From Phoronis australis (Eukaryota > Phoronida > Phoronidae), in NCBI GenBank assembly GCA_002633005.1, contig NMRA01000003.1, forward strand, positions 202,129 through 262,128: DNA of 60,000 bases, written 5' to 3'. Of this stretch, positions 11,764 to 23,700 are shown piece after piece (position 1 is the first letter of the stretch; each line of letters starts with the position of its first letter). A model generated the notes under the pieces. The model made no database searches. It saw only the letters and a program-made list of their open reading frames with translations, and was not told the origin of the DNA. The translations under genes and the position numbers were made by a program.

Positions 11764-14700
11764 ATGGAAAGAAATGCAGATTTCTTGGGAAGATATCGTC
11801 AAATTTCTAACAAACTGAAAAAGTGAGGATTTGTCCTTGTGCATAAGCGTGGTCAAAATAATAACATTTGGTTGTTAAAAACCTAGTATTGCATGAATTC
11901 AACGGTTTAAGCATGCTAAGCCTTCATTAGAGACAGGATAATCCTAAAGAAATCCGTCCGTACGCAGAAAATAAACACATGATCTGGAGTAGCCTTGGTA
12001 CCAAAGCTGTAAACTAAATATACAGCTTTGTACCAATCGGGTAAAAAAATGGTATGATAAAAGCTGACACAAAATTAGTGTCGCTAAAAACTACGGTCTT
12101 CCTTGAGTAAACCAAATCATTTAATGGCGTTCTACCGTTATTCTGCTGCTAAGTTGGGGAGCGATCTTTAGCGACGGCAGGGCTCGACATAACGAGCTGC
12201 AGGTCGCATTTGCGACCTGAAATTTGGAAATGCGAGCTGAGATTTTTGTCAGCTCGTATAAAGTCGCAAAATGCGACCTGGAATTTCCAACGAATGCGAG
12301 CTGAGTTTTTACACTTCTCAACAGATACCTGGCAAATACAAAGCAGCTCTTGTTAATCCGACCGTTATTTGGTTGTTGCCAAATACAAGTTCAAAAGAAC
12401 ACTAACCGAGAACAGGCCTCCCGATGACTTGTAAGCAAGTCGCGTGAACATGGGATATGAAGAATCGATCTTTGACGCGTTTCATTGGCTAACACTTTCG
12501 GCCACTTTTGTAAATTCCCGGATTCGCCGAAGAAAGTTTCGGGCCACTGCTTACACGTGATAACACTTCACAAAACAACGGTGTTTCTATTAATTCTTAA
12601 GCGATCAACTTACCAAACTTTGTGGTGGACAAAAATGCTTATTTTTCACATAAGATGTCCTTATTACATGTACCAAACATCCACGACAATATCCCTGATA
12701 TCGCACTGCGGCACCGTTAGCGCGCAAGCGGTCCCGGCAGACAATCGTGACTTAGACTGAGATGTGCTTCTCCTTTTATCGTATTAAGACAGCCAAAGTG
12801 AAAATGACAACCTTATTAATCGCCAAACGACGGTCACGTCTTTACTTTCAGTTGCCAAGAAATTCTCAAACCCTTTACTTGTTTCTGGGGCTACGTGCGC
12901 GAAATATGATTGTCTTTCACACGTTGTTGCCAACGTAAAGTGTAGGCCTACTCCAACGATTCAAGTGCGTGAACTCACGCGTGCGCACCACTTCAAAGAA
13001 CAGCGACAGTCCTAAATGAAAGAGTATACCGGCTTGGCTCTGGTTTATTTGAAAATGAACTCAGTTTCCCAGCGGTTATAAAATACCCGATGTCCCGGGA
13101 CCGATATAACCCAGAACTAACGTTATCCTGTTCCGATGTTTCCCGAGGTCGATGTTCTGTAAACCCTGTATTCTATGCCCGTAGCCAGCTATTGCAACTA
13201 AACTGGCACTAGATGCGAAATTGTGGTTCAAGTTAGCGAACTTTTCATTCTTCTCTTTATACACCCCCCGGCAACTTTTTGCTCCCCGAACCACCTTCGC
13301 CGTAAAATGTTCAGACTCCTATAGAAACAACCTTGTTCCGGCTGAAGCGGGCAGTTAAAAAAATCATTCCGGGTGGCTAAAAAGGGTACAATGTAGTTGG
13401 TAACGATATCCAGAAAGTCACCCCTACCAGATGGAGTTTGCCTCGCAAAATCGTATTATTATAACGTTTTTTACCATTGCAGCGTTTTAATATCTTATTA
13501 CCGCAAACACTTAGGTTAACGACTATGCTCACGCACAAGCCTACTCCCTACCTTTAAAGTGTTTCATAATAAGCGCTCACTGATCTATTAAAAGTCCCCC
13601 CTTAAATTTTGAGAATTTCCAATTAAGCGCCCACAGTTCAAGCTAGCGCCCATCATTGCGCACTACAAACGACCGCGTGTGGTTTAAAATTGACACGCAG
13701 ATTATATGGTGTGGGTCAGTTTCATTTTACACAACTTCAGTTTTCAAAAACGTCTTTTCACAATAAGTAAAAACCAAATCCCAGCTTTGTTTTATACCTC
13801 GGAAAGAAAGTTAACACTAGTGACGTGCGTGTCGTTTTGCGACTGACCTATTTTTCCCGTACTTGGAAGGTATTGAAGAGCAAACTCGCGATTACCCGAG
13901 TTAGTTTGAATCGTTAACGACTTTGATGACGGCCAGTAGCAGACTAGATCTAACAAAATCCCGGATACTTTTTCACCGTGCATTTTCTCCCTTTTCACAT
14001 TGCAAATTTAGCTACTCGAATGCACAAGTCAGTTAGAGAGCACTGATTCAACTTTCACGCCGGCAACTTGCCTTGCGCTCTAGAGACTTTCAATGGCGGT
14101 CGTGAAGAACAGTAAGGCCGTACCTGCATGAATGAAGTCAATTTTGAGATCCGAAATTTGTGAGTATTTAACGCTGCAGGTAAGAGCATAATCTAAACAT
14201 TTTCTCGATGATCTAAACAATCTATTATGGCGCGTAAAATGGCGGGAAAATTTTGCGACCTGGCATTTACGAATGCGAGCTGGATTTTGAAAATGCGACC
14301 TGGGATTTTGGCTAGGTCGCAAAATGCGACCTGGCGATTTTATTAGCGTCGAGCCCTGGACGGTTTTCGGCGCCATGAAATATTGCGTCAGCTATTGGCC
14401 AGTTTCTTTTTTCACCGATTCTTCAATCAACTGTTCTTCTATCACGAGGTTGCGTACACGTCGCAACAAATTATTGGAACTGGTTTCACTTCATGGGGGA
14501 TAAATTTTTAGAATTTTGATACCGAAAAAACGAGTTTCGGAAGAATTTTTGCTGCTGCCAAGCTATCATCATCTCCCGAGAGATGTCGCAAAAAATTAGA
14601 AAATGGCGTGTGCGCATGTCATGAGCGTGCTGTAACTTGTCTTTGTTAGAAAAGGCGTAGGATTACACAAGAAAATGACGTTTAGTAGATTGTTTTCCAC

Positions 14701-17700
14701 TTAAACGGCTAGAACTGGGAAGGTTAGTGTCGTTTGATTCCCAGATTGTGCATGTACCCATCCGGTCTTTAGCTCTACATGTTGATACAGGTTTCACGGC
14801 CAGTTGACGAGCAGAACTTCCCTGGCAGTGTGCAGTTTCAGGGTCTGCGGAAGAAATACACACAGTGGTACCTAGCTGTATTTTGACGATAGTCTTCATA
14901 CAGCTAGCTGGCTGGCTAGATCTGGAGCCGAGTTGCTGTGCGTGAACTTGGAATTGAATATTCATTTGGGCAATCTGGTGAATTTTTTGTTCAGTGTAAA
15001 GAATTTTTATAATAATGTTGTAGATGTGCTTCCAGTGAATCATATGAGCCTGTGTTAGCTACTTTCTAACGGACAATTGCCTATTAGCCGAATGGTTAGC
15101 ACGCTCGCTGGTTTTATGGGGGTCGCTAGTTCGATTCCCAGTCAGGTAATCTCGGCTATTACTACAATTATTGGCCTTATGCTCACACATTTTCTTCTTA
15201 AAGCCTAACTCGTGTCAGAATCAGAGGAATATGGGAATGGTTAAATCAATTATTGCTTGGTGAAAAATATTGCCAATAGTTGGAAAAATATTGGTTAAAA
15301 TTTGCGTTATTTTATCAGCATGTAATTTTATTTAGTGCTGTGCAAATTTTTATCAACATGAGCGTGGTTATTTGAGTGAACTTGTCAAGTTTCCTTACGC
15401 GATTTTGAGAGTAAGTAAGATTCCAAGTTCACAACATAGTGATTCCTGGCTGTCCTAGTGCCATCAAAAATTACCCATGTACACAAGAAAGTAAGGGAAG
15501 AAAGTTGCCTGGAAATGAGACTCTTATAGAACTAGAAGTATAAAAACTCTTTTCCTAAAATAAAACCATGGATCATAATAATGTTCTTTATATAGTATAA
15601 AATGTATATATATATGATGAATGTCCTTAGTCATAGTTGACTTGATTACTTTGAAGCAAAGTATGAAAATAGTGACTGTGAGGGAGACAGCAGCTTGAGG
15701 ACATGTCAGATTTACACCTTTCACTAATGGTTGACCTAAATATGATTGGCAAAGCTATGTTACCAAAATTTGCAACTTGCACCAGCAGTTTGCCTAGTTA
15801 TGACTGGTAAGATTGCAAAATATTTCACCAAGATTTACAAGTTACAGCAGCGGTTGGCCTTAATATAACTATCAGCCTAAAAAACAGGCTTGCTAAGCAT
15901 GTTTACCAAGACATTCACGTAACAACAGCGCTTGGTCTAAACATAACTATCAGGCCTGCATGGCATTTTACCAAGATTTACAAGTTACAGCAGCAACCAT
16001 TGACCTATTAAACAACTATCAGACTTGCAAAGCATTTTTACCAAGGTACTTTGGGAAACTTGGTCCTGTCTTTTTATTGTGTTTGGCTACTTCTTTTACT
16101 TGATAAGTAGTAGATTATGTGATTTTGTGTACCTAATTTGGTTGTAGGCGGTTCCTTAAGAAGCCCAATGTAGCGGAAGGAAGTGAACAATTTGGATCGT
16201 TGGCAAAATCCTTGAGTCAACAAGAAAGTCCCCAGTATGCTGCATTTTGTCATTTAGCACAAGCCAGGTAAATATGTGTGAAAGTCACTTTAGCACTTGA
16301 GTTCTTAAAAAGACCCTATGCCAATTAGTATTATTGCTTGTGATTATTGGCCAACTTCTGATGATGTCATCGTGTGACACTCCTGGAAACTTTAATGAAG
16401 ATTCATAATCTTGATCTTGTATACGTTTTCTGTTAGGTGCTGGTGAATTTTTCAGAGATTTTGCAGGTTAGGTGGAAACGGCAAAAAATTTACCGCTGTA
16501 TATACTAACTTGCATAATGTCTGGTTGTAAGACATATTTTTTTGATTTTGAGAAGATTCTGAGTTGCTTTATTTACAGTGCAGCAACCTCAGATAGTATT
16601 TGGTTGGCCCGGGAAAAATTACAAGTCGCCACTTCGAGTATCAAATTCGGATAATAATTCCTTCTAAATTCGTTTCAAGGTTTGTGTTGACTTCCAACCT
16701 TTAAATTACCAACAGTTTTCATAGATTTATTACCTTTGATTCACAATTGTTCCATTTATTTCATAAATTCATTTCATTTGACACTACATTTAAATAACAA
16801 CAGGGAGTAAGCAGACATGTGGGTGTCTGCGTTGCACACTCATCTGACGTTCGTGGGCCAGAGGAATAAATGAGTTAGGAATGAACGAATGTAGATGTAT
16901 GGGGAAGCTAAAGAAGCACAAGAGAATGTGCCGTTAGAGCCATACTCATATTTTATTGGTGGACAAATGTTCACACCAAATAGGGAACCTCAGAATTTCT
17001 CAGTGCCGAAGATTTTCAGTTTCTGGCAATCTCAACAGATTTCATTTGCCGACCTTGGGATTTTTGCCGGGTCGCAAAATACGACTTGATGTCTGTTTAG
17101 CTAAGTGTCGTGTGCTGCAGTATTATGCTGCACTAATTATGTCGCACAAAAATCACAGACATCATATTAGTTTAATTCAACTTGGTGGTGGTGAAACTAC
17201 CCAGTAAAAGCAACAATGCGTAATGTTCCCCCTGATTTTTTTGTTTCCCAATTTTAAGTGCTCTGGACGGTTACCCGTAGTAGATCTTGTCTGAACTTGA
17301 CTCTTTTGTTCACATCTAAAACTATTATAATCATTGTTGTTTCTAAATGACTGAAACATAATATAGAGACATTGGTTTTATCCAAGATGTTCAAAAAAAT
17401 TACCATGTGTTCTATTGTGTGAATGATGCTGTTGCTTTTATTCAGGTGTGAGCACACTTTAGCCAATGTACCTGGTGAAGCAAATGCATTGACAGAGGCA
17501 GCTCGAGCATTTCTTGAGGCTGAAGAAACCAACAGAGATCTCAAGTGTCTATGTTTTGAAGAACACCTCAGTGCAGCCCTCAACTGTTATGGACATGCTA
17601 TCAGAGTAATTAAGTTACATAATGTTGTGATTTTTAGCTAAGCACGACTGTGTTAAGTCATGCGTGTGTGATGTAGTGACTACAGTAAGATTTGAATTTC

Positions 17701-20700
17701 TTTTGTTGAGATTGCAGGATGGAAGACAAGCGGAATTTTATATTCCAGTGTTTTTTTTACATAGCTTTGGCCCAGTTGAAGAATTTACATACTTTTATGA
17801 TAAACGGGAGATTTTGACTTGAATAGTTAGGTTGATGAGCTGTAACCAAGATTTGTAGAACTTGTGATGTAAGAAATACAGCAGGACAGGGGACTACTGG
17901 TATTAGTGTTATTTCTGTGGCCTATTATTACTTGTAACTCAAGCTCAAGTAGTATAAAACTACCTGTTTGGAAGCAGGTTGCAGAAATTTGAACTTATGT
18001 GTCTCCCAAAGGAGCACTGTGCAACTCAAAGCTATTACATAAAAGCACCCATGCGTGATTTGTCAGAAAACTTTCAGCAGTTGCTTATTAACCTCGTAAT
18101 ATGGACATGAGTTGCGTGCTTTCAGTTATAATTGCTGGATGAAATGTCCTGGATATTTTATTTACAGGAGAGAATGTGACTGTGAGTCTATTTTGCAGGT
18201 TCATGTCATTGGAAAGCAGCCGGCATTGGCAGCAGCTCTGAGCTTGGAAGTGGGAGATGCCCTCAGAGTACGTAAGAAGTGTTTTAATAATGCTGCTGGT
18301 CTGCCATGGTGTGGACACCATACAGGCATGCAAATTCCTCATGAGAAATAACGATTTGGTGTCAGAGAAGTGGTTGAAAGGCTTGTTACAAAAGTGGTTT
18401 ATTGGTCTCTGTATATGAATTTTTGCTATGACAATGTTGCAATAACATCTGTTAAAACATTCTGTTCATTGAAAGAGCAGTCTTTTTTTACGGTTTAAAA
18501 AGAAATGTTTACTTCCCAAAAACAAGTTAATGACCAAAGTCGTGTATGTTTTGTCTAGTTTGAATTGTGAAAATTTTTGCAAGATTGTGAAAAGTCATTG
18601 GAGATAAAGACAAGTTATCCAGTTGGCTGTCGAACTAAAAGTGTTTGAATATCAACAAATAATAGAATATATACAGAAATGTACAGGAAGTCAATAGGTT
18701 CTAGGAATATAATTATGACTTATTCAGTACTGACTAAAAAACAGGAACCAGTAAACCACAAACAACAACAGGATATAATATTATGTAACTACAGGATATA
18801 AACACATTCCAATATAGTTATCAGATTGAAACCAGTCATTTTTCCTATGTGAAACCTAGTATGTTTTTGATTTTCAGAGGTTGGGTAAGCCAGGGGAGGC
18901 TATTTTACACTATCAGCGGGCTGCAGAACTGCAGTTTCAGAATCCACTGGACTGTTTGACTTCAATGGGCCATGTTGCGTCATGCAAGATAGACACACGT
19001 GAGTGGCACTGGTTGTTCTATTTTCAAATTTATTGAGCATTACACTTATGGAACAAGGTATTTATGGTAACTTATGGGAGGGTCAGTCTTGGTTCATTCT
19101 AAGGAGAGCCCTGAGGCAGAGGTGAATAGAGTTTGTGGAACTAGTTATCAACCAACTGTGTTACACAGTGGATAAGTATACGCTTCCTTTACTCAAGGTT
19201 GTGAGTTCGAGTCTGATTGGGGTACACTGCTGTACCCTTGAGTTAGGTCTCTAGTTCCTCAGCTCTGTTTTTGCTATATATTAATAAAGCGTAAGAATGG
19301 TTCCAGGTGATCAGTGCAATGGACGTCCATTGGCCTGCGCCTGCTAGTATGACATGTTCCAGCCAACTGTAAATTATGCATGTTTTTATTCTTTTGGGTG
19401 TTAATTTGGCTGTTCAGTTTTAACACTTATAATTGAAAAGTGCCTAGATACACAAGCGATGTATGAATACTAACAACAGTCTCTGGTTAATATCAATTGC
19501 GTAACAAACAGTGCACTCCAAAAATAATCCAACAAAATGACCCAGAATTCTCTGTCATGACAGCCGAGTGCGAGCAGAATTCACCATAAGAGTAGCTAGA
19601 TGTGTGTGTCAGGAAGGTTCATTATGTATAATTATCCATAATGACGGAGAAACTGAATTGTGTCTAGTAATTACTTTTGGCCTCTACTGTAAGTTATAGC
19701 ACAATATATATTACATAATCTTGTCCCTTTACTGGTGGGTGTACTGGTTTCTCTTATCTATAGTTTTCTCACTGTGATCAATTGTTTGATAGTCGTACCA
19801 TTCAAACCTTTCCTTATTTCAGATGACTATGATGGTGCATTAACTGTGTTGACAGAGATGGCATATCTTGCTCAGGAGCGGGGAGGCATGGCTAGCACTG
19901 GCAAACCTTTAGGAGCATTCAGTGATATTCTCGCTCGCTGTGAGATAACAAGGGTCCTACTCCTCATGTTGCTACAGGTTCGAACTAATAAATTGCTCAC
20001 CTTTTTTTTCAAAATGTTACCTTGGCTATTAAAATTCATGAGTTTCGTTTGATCTTATGGGACAAAAGTGAGACCAGCTTTAATTTCGAATACCCTGTAT
20101 ACCAAGTATAATTATCCCAACTATATACTGACTCTAGTGTGGCTTGTATATTTCTGTATTGTTGTTTTTATTCAATCAGTTTAATGGTGGTTTATTCAAA
20201 TTGTAGCCCACACCTCAAAGAATACGACCAGAACATGCCATAACATTAGAAAAATACGCCTGGGAGTCAAAGGACGATAACAGTTCAGGTACATTTTTTT
20301 TCAATCCACAATTTACCTCATATTACATCGTCTGAAATTTGACACTTTACCCCTCCCCTTGTGTCATCACCGGACAGCTTAATTTCAACCACCTGCTGTC
20401 CAGCTGAAGAATGTCAATTCTACAGACATCACGGTGGATTAACACTGTAACATATTTAGTGTACTAGTTAAATTGTCAATGCAATTAAACATGTCATGCT
20501 CAATGGATGTCTGTCCAATAAAAAGGAACTGATTGAATATTTTTGTATATTCCTACTGTAAGTTTAGTTCAAATTTTGTTCACATTTTGTACCAAGGTGT
20601 TGGTGGGACATCTCCAGGCACCAATCGATTTGGGTGACATTGACATCACCATGAGAAAATCAAATTCATACTTAGAAAATTTTGGTGTCATATCTCTAGA

Positions 20701-23700
20701 AAGAAGCTGTGAACTTTATTCATATTTTGTACCAAGACGCAGGTGATGCATCTGCAGGCACCAGTCTATTTTGATGACCTTAACTTAATTTTCAAGGTCA
20801 CAGCAAGAAAGTCAACTTTTCAAGTACATGAAAAATGTTGGTGTGATATCTCGAGGGAAGTTATGGACTTTCTTCATATTTTGTACTGAGGTCTAGGTTG
20901 GGCATCTGGAGGTGCCAGTCAATTTTGGTGACCTTGACACGATTTTCAAGGTTACAATGATAAAATCGACTTTTATGTGGAAAATGGCAATATCTTAAGA
21001 AGGAAGCTGTGCAGTTTCTTCATATTATGTACTGAGGTGTAGGCTCGGCACCTGTGGTGGCGGGGGACAATTGAGTCATTATGTGACAAATGCTTGTTGA
21101 AAGTTGCAAGCCAGTGGGTGCTATGTCAACATGTTATCAGTGATAAATTGAGCAGTGACGTGATGCAGCTGTCGTCTGTCTGTTTCTAGTGCTGCTTGAA
21201 TCACATTTTGCATACATGTGAATGTGGTGAACTGTGGCAAGTTTGATATGACATACCCTGGTTTCAGAAGTTAACTCTGTTAAAAAGGCAAAACACGTTC
21301 CTAACATTGCGCGATGTCACCAGAAATCGACCTCCTTTCCCTGTCATCAACCATCATCTTTCCTAACCCTTCCTTCATCAATGACACTATATGAGAATGT
21401 TCCTTTGAACAGCTTGACTGTTCTTTAATTTTATTTTATCAGCTTCTTAGGTATGAAAACAGTTTGATATAATGTTTCCGTAGGTATAACAAGATGTTTA
21501 ATTATAACCAACTTCTTTCAGTGTCCTTTATGACAGAAGATTTGTTTTTGCTGCTTCAATCATTTGTGGTGAGTATGCCGTGTCATATTGGTTAATATCA
21601 GCATGTACGATTGTAACAGCCACATCCTAAAGGACAGTTTTCTAGAAAAGCGACACCAGCAAAAGAATGCACTTAACAGCATGCCTATTTGTAGAGATTA
21701 GCTTGTGAAGAACGACACAATCTACAAAGCTGCAGTGCTAGCAAATCTGAACACAGAACCATTCTGCGTGAACATCTTCTTAAGTCTGTGGCGACCTATT
21801 TAAAGTGCCTATAAACTCACGTTACGTCATGCAAATTACACTATGATTTAGACAACTTACAAATATGTGACATGTCTCTATATTTTTCTTAACTCAGATG
21901 AGAAGTGGTTTCCGGAATTTGAAAAAAATTCAGTTTGTTATCAGTCTAGGTGCATAAAATGACCCACTGTGATGAGCACACTTGTATCAGCCTGGTCTCA
22001 AACATTGACAAACTGCCAGAGTTCTGTCCAAGTCAAGAAATCATCTCTAACAAGACTAGGAAAAATTTGAGATCGATTTCGTTAACATTAGGTGGTCTAG
22101 ATCAAAGTTAGTTTGTGACAGAAGAAGGTTTATTTTCTCCTTAAATAAAGTTTTAAATTAACTTTAAAAAGAAAAAGCTTCTAAGTGTGAGAAGGAAGTG
22201 TGTTAAAACTCACACATTTTAAATTTTAGTGAAACTATAAATCCAATGTACAAGCTAACTGAAAAACAGAAGATGCTATCTGTGAAAAATATTGTAACAA
22301 ATTTTCACCTCTGCATGTTCACAAAACGAGAAAATGAACCCACAACGCAGTTTTGTCATGATTGACTGTTCCGAGTAGCCAGCACACCTACACGGACAAA
22401 CTACAAGTCTTTGTTCGACAGATGACCTCCAGTTTCATTCCCATTCACTTTAAACTGATGACGTTAAGATATTAGTTGGTTAAGGAATAAAGAGGTTTGT
22501 TTTCATTTCTTTCGCTCTTTTAGTGGACTCGCGTTTTCAGATATGCAAATCTAGTTTACAGTTTTTGAAGTCTTTTAGATTGCTTTCCAGCCATTTTGCA
22601 TTATGCTGTCACTGGCAATTACCCTAGCTGGTTTGTCTGTTCTACTCAATTGAACTCTGTTGTCAAATCAATTGAGTTATTTATTTAAATAGTAAAACAG
22701 GCTAGCAGTGCACCTATGTATGAACCTAAATGGCTCCAAAAAGAGACTGTAAAAGTGCCAGCCAAATGTCGATTACTTTGGGAAAATGCCTCGTTTTTTC
22801 AACTATGCAAATGGATTTTTGGGAGTGGCTATTATTTGGTGTTCAACATGAAGTTAATTGCAATTTTCTTTGGACAATTGGTAATTGCCTTACTTTGTGT
22901 ATACAAACGAAGTTCATGGGGTACTGTTATTTGAAAAACTTCTTGTTTCTTGTCCTTATTTAGAAATTGTCTTTGGTTAAACTCATTCTCATGTACCAGT
23001 ATTGTGTTAGTCCATGGGAAAGACCTTAAAGTATTTAAAATCACCAATTTTATATCAATAACCCCACCAGTCGATCACAGCTGTCAAATTAGAACATCCG
23101 CAAACACTGCTTGGCGATGTTAATTAGCTGATCTCGAGTTACAACAATTTATTGGTCGATATATACTATGTAGAATCGGGACAACCAATCGCTGCATTAC
23201 CCATCCTTCATAATTGTGTTTTGTGTGAAAAGTAATCAGGTATTGCTGGTCGTTTTACCCATAAAATAAAAAATAATAATTGCAGGCGGTCTGGTACACG
23301 TTGTACCAGACGTGCGCAGGCCTCGCATGTGGTTCCACTGCACTGATCACCTGAAAATATTTTTGTGCTTTAGTTAAAACCGATGCGAGGAGCTAGAAAC
23401 CTGACTCAAGGGTCTAGCAAATTGGCCCTGTGGGACTCGAACCCACGACCTCGAGTAAAGAAGGTGGCACCATCACACTAGGCCACACTGCCTCTTCGTT
23501 TTACCCATGGTTTATGGTATAATGATGAATGTGGAGGTTCGTTAGTGGCTGTTGTGACAACTCAGTATTTGAGGACGTGGTTTCAGATCATGAAAAAACA
23601 ATTATCCTTGGAATGGTGTATCAAATCATTTTGACTACTATACCAAGTTCAAAAACCAGGGAAAATCTCAATTATGTATGAAAATAATTGCCACTATTGA

